From NCBI GenBank assembly GCA_902521465.1, contig CABYRL010000004.1, positions 1 through 64,000 of the forward strand: 64,000 bases of DNA, in the 5' to 3' direction. Both the position numbers and the translations under genes were made by a program. Within the stretch, counting starts at the first letter, position 1. Each line of letters opens with the position of its first letter. Under the pieces are notes generated by a model. It made no database searches. It had not been told where the DNA came from and saw nothing but the letters and a program-made list of their open reading frames with translations. This document shows positions 10,789 to 22,725 of this stretch, piece after piece. This stretch comes from an uncultured Alphaproteobacteria bacterium (GTDB lineage Bacteria > Pseudomonadota > Alphaproteobacteria > HIMB59).

Positions 10789-12068
10789 GCTATCTCTCTA
10801 AAACCCAAAGTTCAGATAATGGAAATATAATCTGGCCTGGATTTGTAGATGTATTGGCATCTACATTGATGGTGATAATTTTTATAGTCTTACTATTCAC
10901 AGTTGCTCAAGTTTATTTGGGAGATCTTGTAGTAGGAAAAAATGAACAAATACAAAGTTTAGAAAAAACAATTGATATACAAGACGAAACTATTGTTGAA
11001 CAAGATGTAACACTTACAGATAAAGAGATTGAGTTAATTGATAGACAAAATTTAATTGAAAAACTTGATGAAGAAATATCTATTAAACAATCTCAAATTT
11101 TAGCTCAAGATACGATTATTCAAGACCAAGCACTTGATATAGATAAACTAAATACGATAATTGCTAAAATTACTGATGAGTTATCTTTATCTTTAGCTGA
11201 TAGAGAAACCCTTCAACAAAACCTTTCAGATTTAAATAAACAACAAGAAATATTAAAATCAGATTTAATAAAACTTGGTGGAGAAAATAGTGAGCTAGTT
11301 GGACAAATTGGCGAGTCACAAAATAGAATTGAAAATCTTTTAGAGTCATTAAGTTCCTCAGAGAATATAAATCAAGAACTGCAAAACAAATTATCTACTT
11401 TAGAGGAGGAGTCAGCAATACAATCAAGTGATTTAAATGAGGCTCTAAATTTGATATCTAATTTAGCCTTGGACATTGAGATACTTAGTAATGAAATTAA
11501 TCTCTTAAATAACTTACTAGAGTCTAAAGAGGCTGAAATTGCTCAAAATGAAATAGAACTTGGAGAGTTAGGAGATAGATTAAATAGAGTACTTACAAGT
11601 GAATTATTCAAACTACAAAAGTATAAATCAGAATTTTTTGGCAAGTTATCTGAAGCTTTAGCTGATAGAGATGATATCCAAATAAAAGGGGATAGATTTA
11701 TTTTTCAATCTGAGATCTTATTTGACTCTGGAAGTGCAAATATTCAGGAAGAAGGTAGGATAGCTCTATCTCTTATTACCAAAACAATTATAGAAGTTGC
11801 AGAGTCAATACCATCTGATTTAAATTGGATTTTACAAATAGATGGTCACACTGATAAAATACCTATTTCAACCTCTCAATTTCCATCAAATTGGGAACTA
11901 TCTCATGCTAGAGCACTTGAGGTCGTAAAATTTCTTATTCAACAAGGTATTCCTGCCAACAAATTGTCAGCTAACGGTTATGGTGAATATCAACCTATTA
12001 ACTTAGGAGATACTAGAGAAGATCTCAAAGAAAACCGAAGAATTGAATTAAAAATTACTCAAAAGTAA
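10785..12068 (+). CDS. MotB/OmpA-like protein: one N-terminal TM, long coiled coil, C-terminal OmpA peptidoglycan-binding domain (GTG start)
   Basis: IWPGFVDVLASTLMVIIFIVLLFTV TM; heptad-like Q/E/L-rich region; DGHTDKIPIS...NWELSHARALEVVKFL...GYGEYQPI...ENRRIELKI. Confidence 0.85.
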   Translation: MSYLSKTQSSDNGNIIWPGFVDVLASTLMVIIFIVLLFTVAQVYLGDLVVGKNEQIQSLEKTIDIQDETIVEQDVTLTDKEIELIDRQNLIEKLDEEISIKQSQILAQDTIIQDQALDIDKLNTIIAKITDELSLSLADRETLQQNLSDLNKQQEILKSDLIKLGGENSELVGQIGESQNRIENLLESLSSSENINQELQNKLSTLEEESAIQSSDLNEALNLISNLALDIEILSNEINLLNNLLESKEAEIAQNEIELGELGDRLNRVLTSELFKLQKYKSEFFGKLSEALADRDDIQIKGDRFIFQSEILFDSGSANIQEEGRIALSLITKTIIEVAESIPSDLNWILQIDGHTDKIPISTSQFPSNWELSHARALEVVKFLIQQGIPANKLSANGYGEYQPINLGDTREDLKENRRIELKITQK

Positions 12069-12070
12069 AT

Positions 12071-12628
12071 TTATTCAATCCACATTTTGATAATTTTATC
12101 TGGATCATCTACCAGACCATTCTTTATAGGATCGCCTTTTTTGATTTTATCAACAAATTCCATTCCTTCGATTACTTCACCCCAAACAGTATATTGTCCG
12201 TCTAAATGAGGTGTATCACCGAAACAAATGAAAAACTGACTATCGGCACTATTTGGATCTTGCGCACGTGCCATGCTTAAAGTTCCTCTCTTATGTGGCA
12301 TGTCATTAAATTCTGCTTCAATATTATTACCAGAGCCACCTGTACCAGCTCTTCTTAAATCATAATTATCTGAATTTGAATTTCCAAACTGAACATCTCC
12401 TGTTTGGGCCATAAAACCATCTATTACTCTGTGAAATACTACCCCATCGTAACTGCCTTTGGCAACTAGATCATTTATTTGTTTAACATGTTTAGGAGCC
12501 TTATCTTCAAAGGTCTTTATTTTGACGATTCCGTCTTTAAGTTGTAAATTAATAACATCCTCCTTAGAATATAAATTGCTAGAAAATAGAAAAAATGAAA
12601 TTGAAAAAAGTAATTTAATCAAACTCAT
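12071..12628 (-). CDS. Cyclophilin-type peptidyl-prolyl isomerase with signal peptide
   Basis: VVFHRVIDGFMAQTGDVQFGN, ADSQFFICFGDTPHLDGQYTVWGEVIEGME. Confidence 0.93.
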   Translation of the reverse strand: MSLIKLLFSISFFLFSSNLYSKEDVINLQLKDGIVKIKTFEDKAPKHVKQINDLVAKGSYDGVVFHRVIDGFMAQTGDVQFGNSNSDNYDLRRAGTGGSGNNIEAEFNDMPHKRGTLSMARAQDPNSADSQFFICFGDTPHLDGQYTVWGEVIEGMEFVDKIKKGDPIKNGLVDDPDKIIKMWIE

Positions 12629-12663
12629 TGTATGAAACTAACATACTTTGCAGTCAATAGAAT

Positions 12664-13080
12664 TTATTTATTTGATAATTCTGTCGCTATTGATTTTATC
12701 TTTTTTCTAAGCGAATTTAGACCATTAGATCTTGATTGACCTAAATGATTAGAAAGACCAATTTCTTCAAAAAAAGATAATGGGTTATTAATTATAGTTT
12801 CAGGAGTTTCTTCATTATAGGCAAAATAAACTAAATAAAACAAACCTTTTACAATTACAGAGTCACTTGAACCAGAAAGGTTAATTTTTCCGTCAATGAA
12901 TTTTGGAACCATCCATAGATTTGATGTACATCCTTGAACACGATATTCCTCAGTTTTATATCTATCTTCAAAATCTGGGAGTTTTTTTCCTAAATCTATA
13001 AGGTATTGATATTTATCTTCCCAATTATCAAAAAATGAGAAATCTTCTTTAATTTTGTTGATTTTTTCATGAATTAACAT
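12664..13080 (-). CDS. sufE: SufE family sulfur acceptor
   Basis: W(E)DKYQYLIDLGKKLP...EYRVQGCTSNLWMV: conserved SufE Cys motif. Confidence 0.9.
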   Translation of the reverse strand: MLIHEKINKIKEDFSFFDNWEDKYQYLIDLGKKLPDFEDRYKTEEYRVQGCTSNLWMVPKFIDGKINLSGSSDSVIVKGLFYLVYFAYNEETPETIINNPLSFFEEIGLSNHLGQSRSNGLNSLRKKIKSIATELSNK

Positions 13081-13119
13081 AGATTTTTGCCTTATTATTT
13101 ATAACTAATAAATTAAATT

Positions 13120-13245
13120 ATGAAAATTAAAAGTTCTCTTAAAACAGCTAAAACCAGAGATAAAAATAATCAACTGGTTAGAAGAAAGGGTAGGTTATAT
13201 GTAATCAATAAAACCAACCCAAGAATGAAAGCCAGACAAGGCTAG
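13120..13245 (+). CDS. rpmJ: 50S ribosomal protein L36 (41 aa; absent from the supplied ORF track)
   Basis: Manual translation [41 protein letters not shown], the alphaproteobacterial zinc-less L36 type. Confidence 0.95.
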   Translation: MKIKSSLKTAKTRDKNNQLVRRKGRLYVINKTNPRMKARQG

Positions 13246-13247
13246 AA

Positions 13248-14168
13248 TCAATCTAGATACTTCTCAACTTCTAATGCTGCCATACATCCCATACCGGCGG
13301 CGGTAACAGCTTGTCTATAAATCTTATCTTTAACATCTCCTGCAGCAAAAACTCCTTCAATTGAGGTTTTTGTACTATCTGGATCTGTAATTATGTAACC
13401 ACCCTCATCCATTTTTAGTTGGCCTTTAAATAATTGTGTTGCTGGATCATGACCTATAGCAATAAAAACACCGTCAATTTTGAGATTTGAAATTTTACTA
13501 TCTTTTTTATTCGTTAAGTCTATTGACTCTAAATCATCATTTCCATTAAACTTAGTTACTTCACTATTCCAAATAAATTCTATTTTAGAATTTTGTTTTA
13601 GTCGATCTTGTAAAATTTTTTCAGCTCTTAATTTATCTCTTCTGTGAACAAGATAAACTTTTGTTGCAAACTTAGTTAAAAATAATGCTTCCTCAGCTGC
13701 ACTATTTCCACCACCAATCACAGCTACCTCCTTATCTTTAAAGAAAAAACCATCACAAGTTGCACAAGCTGATAGCCCGTGACCTTGAAATTTAGCCTCA
13801 TTTTCTAAACCAAGCCATCTTGCTTGTGCTCCTGTGCTAATTATAACAGTTTTGGAATTAAGAGTTGTGCCATTATCTAAATTTAATTTTTTAATTTTTT
13901 CATTTAAAAAAACTTCTGTTACTTGTGAATTGATTATTTCAGTCCCAACGTGTGCGGCTTGCTTTTGCATTTGTTCCATTAACCAAGGACCTTGGATAGG
14001 ATCTTCATATCCTGGATAGTTTTCTACATCAGTAGTTATTGTGAGTTGACCACCAGGCTGAAAACCACTCACTAAAATAGGCTTTAAATTAGCTCTAGCA
14101 GCATATATTGCAGCAGTATATCCAGCAGGTCCTGAACCTATAATAATAACGTTATTAATTTCAGCCAT
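13248..14168 (-). CDS. trxB: Thioredoxin reductase
   Basis: IIGSGPAGYTAAIYAARANLKP, CATCDGFFF redox motif, GVFAAGDVKDKIYRQAVTAAGMGCMAALEVEKYL. Confidence 0.96.
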   Translation of the reverse strand: MAEINNVIIIGSGPAGYTAAIYAARANLKPILVSGFQPGGQLTITTDVENYPGYEDPIQGPWLMEQMQKQAAHVGTEIINSQVTEVFLNEKIKKLNLDNGTTLNSKTVIISTGAQARWLGLENEAKFQGHGLSACATCDGFFFKDKEVAVIGGGNSAAEEALFLTKFATKVYLVHRRDKLRAEKILQDRLKQNSKIEFIWNSEVTKFNGNDDLESIDLTNKKDSKISNLKIDGVFIAIGHDPATQLFKGQLKMDEGGYIITDPDSTKTSIEGVFAAGDVKDKIYRQAVTAAGMGCMAALEVEKYLD

Positions 14169-14787
14169 CTATTGGCCAGCTAGTGGGGAAGGTTACATAA
14201 TTTATCTGCATGCATCTTCTCTCAACCTTAATTTCTTTTTTTTCAAGACCGTGCCAAGTATTGTTTCCAGAGGCAAAAAAATAACCAGTGTTATGTCTGT
14301 ATGGTACTGTTTTAACAAGTTTCATATCTGTATCATAAAAATCTGTTCCAAGTTTTTCTGATTCATTGTAGGTGTTAATAAATAACATCATTGTCATTAA
14401 TTTCTCTTTGATATCCAAATGTGGTTTTAGCCAAAATCCTTTACGATCTGATATGTACTCAATTCTAATAAAACTATTTGATAAATTTTTTTTGATTTTC
14501 TCCTGTATTGACTCAATAACATCCTTATCCCTCAAATCATCAATTAAACCCATACCATTTGATAAGTTTTTTGAATTATTACTTTCTAAAAAAACTCTAA
14601 GTTTGCCATCTATCCCATCTCCACCTGCATCAGCTGCTCTTGTTCCGTCAAAAGACCGAGGTGCATCAGAAATATCTACATCATTAAGTTCTTTTATAAG
14701 CCCTTCTGTAAAAGGAGAGTCTAGCTCCCAATGAGGGAAAGGGTCTGAGTATGTTTTACAACGATTTAATATTGATTCCTTAAGCAT
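14161..14787 (-). CDS. 2OG-Fe(II) oxygenase superfamily protein
   Basis: GFWLKPHLDIKEKLMTMMLFINTY (HxD) and NNTWHGLEKKEIKVERRCMQINYV (distal H, R). Confidence 0.7.
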   Translation of the reverse strand: MLKESILNRCKTYSDPFPHWELDSPFTEGLIKELNDVDISDAPRSFDGTRAADAGGDGIDGKLRVFLESNNSKNLSNGMGLIDDLRDKDVIESIQEKIKKNLSNSFIRIEYISDRKGFWLKPHLDIKEKLMTMMLFINTYNESEKLGTDFYDTDMKLVKTVPYRHNTGYFFASGNNTWHGLEKKEIKVERRCMQINYVTFPTSWPIDG

Positions 14788-15721
14788 TACTAGATCTGAA
14801 CCTTAAATTAGATTGTATCTTATTCAAGATCTTAGTTTTAAGATTTTTATTATACTCATCAATGGAGATTTCATAAGGTTTTAAATTTTGATTATAAAAT
14901 TGTGCGAAATTAAGCTCTGTAATTTTATCAAAAAACTTAAGATATCTTTTTGGGCAAAGTTTTTCTTCAAACTTAAATAAAAAAGTACCAGCTTCAGAGG
15001 ATATAGCTTCAGATATCATGGATATTGAGTCCCAAGTTACGACTTGTAAATTACCCTCAGACAGAAGCTCACCATACTTCCTTGGATTAAATAAATCATT
15101 GAAGGTAATAACATTTTTATTATCAATTTTTGATAATTTTTCTATGAGCCCTCTTGGTGTTCTTCGTGATGGTATTACATTGACTTTGAACTGATTACTT
15201 AAAAATTTTATTTCATTCAAAATTTTTTCTTGTGTTTGCCGTTGAAATTTAAAATATTTGTTTGGTCCGCCAATAATAAAATTTATTGTATTTTTATTTC
15301 TAATATTTTTTTTGAATTTAATATTATGTATGGCTAATAAAGTTGAAATACAATTATCAAAATTTAAGTTATCATGTTCTGGGCAAACAATAAGATCAAA
15401 AAGCTTATAGTTTATTTTCGGGTCTTGTATGTGTATATTAAAAATTAAATCCTTAAATTTTCTTTTCAAATAAACAGATGCTTTGACACTTTTTTTACCA
15501 CAACTGATAAGAATTGTATTTTTTTCAATCTTTAATAAAGATAAATTACTATAAGAAAATCTACTGGTAGGTATCAACTCAATAGGTAAATTTTTGAAAA
15601 TAGATTTAAGTTTCAAATCAAAATTTTCATAAGAGTTAGATATTAAACTAGCTAAACCCTCTATTTGACTTCTCATGCCAGCAGCTCCTTCACTGATGGT
15701 AATTACTTTGTAGGTATTCAA
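14780..15721 (-). CDS. ELM1/COG3660 family putative glycosyltransferase-like protein
   Basis: ISEGAAGMRSQIEGLA, FIIGGPNKYFKF, VIPSRRTPRGLI, VTWDSISMISEAISS; lies between greA and trxB. Confidence 0.8.
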   Translation of the reverse strand: MNTYKVITISEGAAGMRSQIEGLASLISNSYENFDLKLKSIFKNLPIELIPTSRFSYSNLSLLKIEKNTILISCGKKSVKASVYLKRKFKDLIFNIHIQDPKINYKLFDLIVCPEHDNLNFDNCISTLLAIHNIKFKKNIRNKNTINFIIGGPNKYFKFQRQTQEKILNEIKFLSNQFKVNVIPSRRTPRGLIEKLSKIDNKNVITFNDLFNPRKYGELLSEGNLQVVTWDSISMISEAISSEAGTFLFKFEEKLCPKRYLKFFDKITELNFAQFYNQNLKPYEISIDEYNKNLKTKILNKIQSNLRFRSSNA

Positions 15722-15727
15722 ATTTTA

Positions 15728-16201
15728 TTATTTAAATCTTACTGACTTTATTTCGTATGAGGTTATACCTTTTGGCGTTGATACTTCTATATAATCACCC
15801 TTTTTCTTTCCAATTAAAGCTCTTGCAATAGGGCTGGTCACAGATATTTTTTTCTTTTCAATGTCAGCTTCCACCTCTCCAACTAACTGATACTTAGATT
15901 CTTTATCATTATCTAAGTTTATAATTGAAACAGTAGCTCCAAATTTTACAATCGTTCCTGATAGTTTTGATACATCTATTAGTTCTGCTTGAGCTATAAT
16001 GCTCTCTATCTCAGCTACTCTCCCTTCAATGAAGCTTTGTTTTTCTCTAGCTGCATGATATTCAGCGTTCTCAGAGAGATCACCATTACTTCTAGCATCA
16101 GCTATAGCCTTAATAATAATTGGCCTTTCAACTGTTTTTAGATGTTTAAGCTCATCGAGGAGTTTTTTTTGCCCCTCTTCTGTCATAGGTATTTTTTCCA
16201 T
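15728..16201 (-). CDS. greA: Transcription elongation factor GreA
   Basis: MEKIPMTEEGQKKLLDELKHLKTVERP...AIADARSNGDLSENAEYHAAREKQSFIEGRVAEIE. Confidence 0.97.
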   Translation of the reverse strand: MEKIPMTEEGQKKLLDELKHLKTVERPIIIKAIADARSNGDLSENAEYHAAREKQSFIEGRVAEIESIIAQAELIDVSKLSGTIVKFGATVSIINLDNDKESKYQLVGEVEADIEKKKISVTSPIARALIGKKKGDYIEVSTPKGITSYEIKSVRFK

Positions 16202-16269
16202 TTTTATGTATTTTTATTAAGTTGTAGAAAATATTGAATTTTATGTGTTATTACAAATGAATTTTTATA

Positions 16270-19200
16270 CTAAAATGAATGATGATTTTGTATAGGTTTT
16301 ACTGAAATAGGCTTATTTTTCAATGTAACTAGTGATTTAATAAGTATTTCTGCACTTCTTAGATTAGTGTAATATGGAACATTAAGATCAACAGACGTTC
16401 TCCTTATTGTAAAACTATCAATTATTGCCTGCTTTTTTTCTGTTGTATTTATAACTAAGTCAATCTTATTCTGTTTTATATACTCTACCACATGTGGTGA
16501 ACCTTCAGCAACCTTGTTAACTAAATTTGATGAAATTCCCTCTTTTAATAAAAAGTCGTGAGTTCCTTTTGTTGTATATAAATTATAACCATTTTCTGTA
16601 AAAGATTTAGCTATTTCAGATATACTTTGCTTATCTTCATTTTTAACTGAAATGAATATATTTTTTAAATTATTTAGCCTTTGCCCAGCACCAATTTGAC
16701 TTTTGAAATAAGCTAAATAAAAATCCTCATCTATACCCATAACTTCACCTGTGCTTTTCATCTCTGGACCAAGTATAACATCAGTGTTTGGGAATTTATT
16801 AAATGGAAAAACAGCCTCTTTGATTGCAAAGTAAGGTAAAACACTGTTATCAAAATTTTGAAGCTCTTTAGTTAAAGTTTTACCAACAATTAATTCAGCT
16901 GCAATTTTAATAAATGGTATTCCTATTGCTTTGGCAAGAAAAGGAATAGTTCTGCTAGCTCTAGGGTTTGCTTCAAGTATAAATATTTCTTCGTCTTTAA
17001 TAGCATATTGAATATTCATCAAACCAAGTGTATTTAATTCAGTCACAAGAGAAATACTAAATTTTTTTATATCTGAAATGACCCCATCGCTTAGAGAAAA
17101 GGGGGGAATGCTACAAGCACTATCTCCAGAGTGAATGCCAGCCTCTTCAATATGTTCCATAATCCCAGCTATCATTGTATTTCCTTGATTATCTCTTAAC
17201 ACATCAACATCTACCTCTTTTGCATTTTGAAGAAACTCATCAATTAGAATTACATTATTTTCTAATGCCCAATAATTTTGATCAATATAATCTTGCACAT
17301 CATCTAAATTGGCCATTTTCTCCATCATCCTTCCTCCTAGTACGTACGAAGGCCTCAATAATATTGGAAACTTTAGCTTGGAAGACTTAGCAACAAGTTC
17401 TTTGGTACCCAAAGAAATATCACTCTTTGGTTGTTTTAAACCTACCTTTGAAATTAATTTTTGAAATCTCTCTCTATCCTCAGATATGTCTATTGCTTCA
17501 AAAGATGTACCTAAAATCTTATAGCCATATTCTTTAAGCTTGTTTGCAATCCTTAAAGGTGTTTGTCCACCAAATTGAACAATAACACCCTCAACAACAC
17601 CTTTCTCGTTTTCTTTATCAATTATATTTTTGACATATTCAAAGTCCAAGGGCTCAAAATATAGTTTATCTGACGTATCATAATCAGTTGAAACTGTCTC
17701 AGGATTACAATTAATCATTATTGTTTCATAACCAAGCTTCTGAAAAGATTTTACAGCTTGCACACAACAATAATCAAATTCTATACCTTGACCAATTCTA
17801 TTAGGACCAGAGCCAAGAATAATTATCTTTTTCTTATCAGTTGGTCTAGACTCACAACTAAACTCATTTATTTCAGAGGTAAATGTTGAATAAAGATAAG
17901 CAGTAGAAGAGTCAAATTCATTTCCGCATGTGTCTACTCTCTTAAATATTGTTTTAAAGTTATTTTTTTCCTGAAGATCGTAAACTTCATTGATACTAAT
18001 TTTTGTTAAATTACTTATATGATGATTAGAAAATCCAATTTTTTTAGCAAATATAAATAAATTTTTTTCTAAACTACTACCTGCCTTTACTAACTGTTGT
18101 TCAATTTTTATAATCTCATTTATTTCTCTCAAAAAAAACAAATCAATATATGTTAATTCGTTTATTTCAGTTAAAGGTATCTTACGTCTTATAGCTTCTG
18201 CGACTATTAATAATCTATCAGGTCTTTGCTTTGTGAGTAAATTTTTTAAATTTTCATCTTTAATATTTAATAATTCGTGACTTATATCTAAACCAAAATT
18301 ATCTGACTCTATTGAGTAGAAAGCTTTTAAAAGAGACTCTTTAAAAGTTCTACCGATAGACATAATTTCACCAACAGATTTCATAGCTGTATTTAATTCA
18401 CTGGGAGTTCCTTGGAATTTTTCGAAATTAAATTTTGGTATTTTGGTTACAATATAGTCTATTACAGGTTCAAAACTTGCAGGCGTTACTTTGGTAATAT
18501 CATTATCTAATTCATCTAAAGTGTAACCAACTGCTAAAAGAGCTGCTATTTTAGCTATAGGGAAACCTGTAGCCTTAGACGCTAATGCAGAAGATCTACT
18601 TACTCGAGGATTCATTTCAATAATCAAAATTCTTCCACTTTCTGGATTTACTGCGAATTGAACATTTGAACCACCAGTCTCTACACCTATTTTTCTTAAA
18701 ATGGCAATACTATGATTTCTTAATTTTTGATACTCTTTGTCAGTTAATGTAAGTGCTGGAGCTATTGTGATACTATCCCCTGTATGCACGCCCATAGGAT
18801 CTAAATTTTCTATTGAACAAACTATAATTGAGTTATCTAAATTGTCTCTAACTACTTCAAATTCAAATTCTTTCCATCCAATTAAAGATTCTTCAACAAG
18901 AGTTTTTGATACAGGACTTAAGTCGATAGCATTTTTGACCTTAGTGATAAATTCATCTTTGTCGTATACAATTCCCCCACCAGTACCTCCTAAAGTATAA
19001 AAAGGTCTTAAAATTAATGGAAAACTGACTTCATTGATTATTTTATCAAGATCAGACATGTCATCAACTATTATGCTAAATGGAGTCTCGAGTCCAATTT
19101 CAGACATTGCTTCGGCAAATAATTTTCTATCTTCAGCTACATCGATAGAATTTGGGCTAGCACCTAAAATTTTAATTGAACTATTTTTGAAATAATTCTC

Positions 19201-19512
19201 TTTGTTCAATTCTCTGATAATATTTAAAGCTGTTTGACCTCCCATTGTTGGTAAAATTGCATCAGGTTTCTCTTTATCAATTATTTTTTTTACAATTTCT
19301 TTATCAATAGGTTCAATATATGTTTTATCTGCAAATTCTGGGTCAGTCATTATAGTTGCTGGATTAGAGTTAATTAAAACAACTTCGTAACCTTCTTTTT
19401 TAAGCGCCTTACATGCTTGACTACCAGAGTAATCAAATTCACATGCTTGACCTATAATTATAGGACCTGAGCCAATAACCAATATTTTAGATATATCTTT
19501 TCTAGCTGGCAT
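16270..19512 (-). CDS. carB: Carbamoyl-phosphate synthase large subunit
   Basis: [36 protein letters not shown]; duplicated ATP-grasp halves; [22 protein letters not shown]. Confidence 0.98.
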   Translation of the reverse strand: MPARKDISKILVIGSGPIIIGQACEFDYSGSQACKALKKEGYEVVLINSNPATIMTDPEFADKTYIEPIDKEIVKKIIDKEKPDAILPTMGGQTALNIIRELNKENYFKNSSIKILGASPNSIDVAEDRKLFAEAMSEIGLETPFSIIVDDMSDLDKIINEVSFPLILRPFYTLGGTGGGIVYDKDEFITKVKNAIDLSPVSKTLVEESLIGWKEFEFEVVRDNLDNSIIVCSIENLDPMGVHTGDSITIAPALTLTDKEYQKLRNHSIAILRKIGVETGGSNVQFAVNPESGRILIIEMNPRVSRSSALASKATGFPIAKIAALLAVGYTLDELDNDITKVTPASFEPVIDYIVTKIPKFNFEKFQGTPSELNTAMKSVGEIMSIGRTFKESLLKAFYSIESDNFGLDISHELLNIKDENLKNLLTKQRPDRLLIVAEAIRRKIPLTEINELTYIDLFFLREINEIIKIEQQLVKAGSSLEKNLFIFAKKIGFSNHHISNLTKISINEVYDLQEKNNFKTIFKRVDTCGNEFDSSTAYLYSTFTSEINEFSCESRPTDKKKIIILGSGPNRIGQGIEFDYCCVQAVKSFQKLGYETIMINCNPETVSTDYDTSDKLYFEPLDFEYVKNIIDKENEKGVVEGVIVQFGGQTPLRIANKLKEYGYKILGTSFEAIDISEDRERFQKLISKVGLKQPKSDISLGTKELVAKSSKLKFPILLRPSYVLGGRMMEKMANLDDVQDYIDQNYWALENNVILIDEFLQNAKEVDVDVLRDNQGNTMIAGIMEHIEEAGIHSGDSACSIPPFSLSDGVISDIKKFSISLVTELNTLGLMNIQYAIKDEEIFILEANPRASRTIPFLAKAIGIPFIKIAAELIVGKTLTKELQNFDNSVLPYFAIKEAVFPFNKFPNTDVILGPEMKSTGEVMGIDEDFYLAYFKSQIGAGQRLNNLKNIFISVKNEDKQSISEIAKSFTENGYNLYTTKGTHDFLLKEGISSNLVNKVAEGSPHVVEYIKQNKIDLVINTTEKKQAIIDSFTIRRTSVDLNVPYYTNLRSAEILIKSLVTLKNKPISVKPIQNHHSF

Positions 19513-20641
19513 TCTTTTCCATTAAATTTATAAATTCATCGAAAAGATATCTGCTGTCATGTGGTCCAGGGCTAGACTCAGGGTGATATTGAACAGAAAA
19601 TAAAGGTTGATCATTTGCTTTCATGCCATCAATAGTTTTATCAAACAATGATTTATGTGTTATTTGAAGATTAGAGGGAAAATTTTTATCTAAAACTACA
19701 AAACCGTGATTTTGAGATGTAATTTCAACCTTGTTTGTTTCCAAGTTTTTTACTGGGTGATTACCACCTCGATGGCCTTTTTCCATTCTAGCAGTAGATG
19801 CATTAAATGCTAAACTCAATATTTGATGACCTAGGCATATACCAAAAGTTGGTATTTTTTTATCAAGTAATTTATTTAATTCAGGTTTTATATTTTCATA
19901 AACTTTTTTAGGGTCGCCTGGGCCATTACTTAAAAAAAAACCGTCAAAATTTTTATTAATAATATGCTCAGCATTAAAATTCATATCAAATTCTTCTATT
20001 TCACAATTTCTAGAGTATAAGTTTTTCTTAATATTATCCTTCGCTCCAAAATTTAAAAAAGCTACTGAGTATTTTTTTTTACCTATTTCTTTTTTTTCTA
20101 TATTTAGTTCTGAAGTAAAATCTTTAATTACATCATTCTCTTCTAAAGAAAGACTTTTATCTATTTGTTTACAAATTTCTTCTATACCTTTGATCTCAAA
20201 ATATTCTTCGGAACATAGCATTATATTTTTTGGTCCAAAATTTCTCACAATTTTAGTTAAGGCTCTGGTATCTAAATCAAAAAAAGCGCAAGAATTTTGA
20301 CTTATAATCCAATTTCCAAAATTTGTTTGGGCCCTCCAATTTGAACTTGTTTCAAATAATTCATTACATATCAAGCCAGAAGCATGTATTTTCCATGACT
20401 CGTAATCTTCATTATTACATCCAACGATACCAATCAAAGGAAAGGTAAAATTTATAAACTGAGATTTATATGAGGGATCTGTTAAGATTTCCTGATAACC
20501 AGTCATACTAGTATTGAAGCAAATCTCAGCTATCTTGAATTGATCTTTTGATAAAAACTTGCCTTTGAAAATATATTTTTTGTTATAAATTAAATATCCG
20601 TTTTGATAATTAAGTTTAGTTTTATTATCTAATACGGCCAT
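19502..20641 (-). CDS. carA: Carbamoyl-phosphate synthase small subunit
   Basis: [20 protein letters not shown]; GATase triad region [14 protein letters not shown] and [14 protein letters not shown]. Confidence 0.97.
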   Translation of the reverse strand: MAVLDNKTKLNYQNGYLIYNKKYIFKGKFLSKDQFKIAEICFNTSMTGYQEILTDPSYKSQFINFTFPLIGIVGCNNEDYESWKIHASGLICNELFETSSNWRAQTNFGNWIISQNSCAFFDLDTRALTKIVRNFGPKNIMLCSEEYFEIKGIEEICKQIDKSLSLEENDVIKDFTSELNIEKKEIGKKKYSVAFLNFGAKDNIKKNLYSRNCEIEEFDMNFNAEHIINKNFDGFFLSNGPGDPKKVYENIKPELNKLLDKKIPTFGICLGHQILSLAFNASTARMEKGHRGGNHPVKNLETNKVEITSQNHGFVVLDKNFPSNLQITHKSLFDKTIDGMKANDQPLFSVQYHPESSPGPHDSRYLFDEFINLMEKNAS

Positions 20642-20684
20642 ATTAAATCATGTGTATTAGTATATTATATGAGAAGAAATTCAA

Positions 20685-21143
20685 ATGAGTTTGGCAAAAA
20701 AAATCTCTGATGACGTCAAAAATGCTTTAAAAGGCGGAGATAGGAAAAAACTTTCAATAGCAAGGTATGTCTATTCTGAGTTAAAAAATTTTCTAATTAA
20801 AGAGAATCTAGATAGAGACGTGCTTAAATTATCCGATGAAAATATAATCAAAATTGTTAAGACCCAACTTAAGCAAAAAAAAGAGTCTTTAGATTTTGCA
20901 TTAAAAGCTAAAGATCAATCCAGGATAGAAGATTTAGAATTTGATATCAATTACCTTTATGATTTTCTGCCAACTATGATGGATGAGAAAAATACAATCA
21001 ACATCATATCAAATTACATAAATGAAAATAGTTTTGGAAATAAAGACTTTGGGAAAATAATGGGTTTTTTGAAACAAAACTATAATAATAAAATTGATAT
21101 GAATTTAGCTTCAAAAATTATCAAAAATATTTTTAAAGAATGA
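20685..21143 (+). CDS. GatB/YqeY domain-containing protein
   Basis: YqeY-like length and composition, YDFLPTMM and GKIMGFLKQ near the C-terminus; immediately upstream of dnaG. Confidence 0.82.
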   Translation: MSLAKKISDDVKNALKGGDRKKLSIARYVYSELKNFLIKENLDRDVLKLSDENIIKIVKTQLKQKKESLDFALKAKDQSRIEDLEFDINYLYDFLPTMMDEKNTINIISNYINENSFGNKDFGKIMGFLKQNYNNKIDMNLASKIIKNIFKE

Positions 21144-22723
21144 CAGATGATAATATTAAAGAAGTTATAAACAGAACCTCTATTGTTGAGATTATAAACT
21201 CATCTGTACCTTTAAAGAAAAAAGGTAGTAATTATTTTGGTTTAAGTCCTTTTAAAAAAGAAAAAACACCTTCTTTTTCAGTAAATGAAGAAAAAAAAAT
21301 ATTTCATTGTTTTAGTACTGGAGAACATGGAAATGTAATTGATTTTTTGATTAAAGTTAAAGGATATACCTTTAAAGATGCTTTATATGAACTAGCTGAT
21401 AAGGCTGGTATTGAGTTAAGTTATAAATCATCAAAGTTAAATAAAACTATCTATGAAATCAACATGTACACAAAAGATTTATTTCATAAAAATTTATTAA
21501 ATTCGAAAAAACACCTAGACTATTTACTAAAAAAAAGAAAGTTTGATATGGATACAATACATAAATTTAAATTAGGTTCATCAATAAATTCATACGATAT
21601 ACAAAAAAAACTCTTAAAAAATTTTGAAATTAGTAATTTAGTTGCATCTGGAATTTTTAGTAAAAATAAAAATTCTAAATTATTTTTTTCAAATAGAATA
21701 ATGGTTCCAATAATTAATATGCAAAATAAAATCTTGGGCTTTGGAGGAAGGGTAGTAGACGATAGCCTACCAAAATATATTAATACTAGCGAAACTAAAA
21801 TTTTTAAAAAAAAACAAATTTTATTTAATGAAAAAACACTCAACAAACAAAATAGTAATAAACTAATTTTAGTGGAGGGTTATTTCGATGTTATTAAATT
21901 AGAACAAAATGGTTTTACAAACTGTTTAGCTCCTCTTGGCACATCAATAAATCATGAAAAACTAATTCAAATTACAAAGAAAGGGTTTGAAATAATAGTA
22001 TGTCTTGATGGAGATATAGCTGGAAGAAATGCAACTATAAGGCTAATGAATAATTTACTTGCTGATAAAAATTTTGAGCTTGGAATAAAATTTGTACTTT
22101 TGCCAAAAAATTTTGATCCAGATCAATTAATAGAGTCAAATATGTCTGACAAACTAAATAAACTTATAGACAATCCATTATCAATCGAGGAGTTAATTGA
22201 AAAATATTTAGAAAAGTTTACTAAAAGTAATGATGTTGATAATCAATTTAAGGGATCTAAAGTATTAAAAAGTTTACTTAATAACATATCAAACATAGAT
22301 TTAAAAAAAATATTAACCAATCATTTTAATAAAATAAGTTTAAATCAAATAGCTATGAAAAGTAATTCAAAATCAAATAATCAAAAATTAGAACTCAAAT
22401 TTGATTTGAAGTCAAAATTTTCAGCAGCATTAATTATATTTTATATTGAAAATATATCTGATAGGGAGAGAGTATTTGACCTGATAGCTACAGCTAAATT
22501 TGATGGTAAATTTAGAGAAATTCGTGATTTGATAATAAAAAAAACTCTTTTCAAATCAACAACTATTGATATTTATGAAGAATTAGACTCTAAGGGATTG
22601 AATTTTACAAAAAATTTACTATTTTCTAATGAAGTTCGAAGGCTGTGCAGATTTGTATCACCTAAATTTAATGAAGACCCTTATAATGAAATTGAAAAAA
22701 CAATTAGCTTTATAAATAGTTAA
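21140..22723 (+). CDS. dnaG: DNA primase DnaG
   Basis: [56 protein letters not shown] motif, [14 protein letters not shown]. Confidence 0.95.
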   Translation: MTDDNIKEVINRTSIVEIINSSVPLKKKGSNYFGLSPFKKEKTPSFSVNEEKKIFHCFSTGEHGNVIDFLIKVKGYTFKDALYELADKAGIELSYKSSKLNKTIYEINMYTKDLFHKNLLNSKKHLDYLLKKRKFDMDTIHKFKLGSSINSYDIQKKLLKNFEISNLVASGIFSKNKNSKLFFSNRIMVPIINMQNKILGFGGRVVDDSLPKYINTSETKIFKKKQILFNEKTLNKQNSNKLILVEGYFDVIKLEQNGFTNCLAPLGTSINHEKLIQITKKGFEIIVCLDGDIAGRNATIRLMNNLLADKNFELGIKFVLLPKNFDPDQLIESNMSDKLNKLIDNPLSIEELIEKYLEKFTKSNDVDNQFKGSKVLKSLLNNISNIDLKKILTNHFNKISLNQIAMKSNSKSNNQKLELKFDLKSKFSAALIIFYIENISDRERVFDLIATAKFDGKFREIRDLIIKKTLFKSTTIDIYEELDSKGLNFTKNLLFSNEVRRLCRFVSPKFNEDPYNEIEKTISFINS

Positions 22724-22725
22724 AA

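Noticed and set aside
9928-12068. Zorya defence system (ZorA/ZorB-like pair)
   Set aside because: The MotA-like protein is only 286 aa with no long cytoplasmic tail, and no ZorC, ZorD or ZorE-like genes are adjacent; neighbours are housekeeping.
17175-19000. Plus-strand ORFs within carB (17175..17390, 18737..19000)
   Set aside because: Antisense to carB with no independent support.
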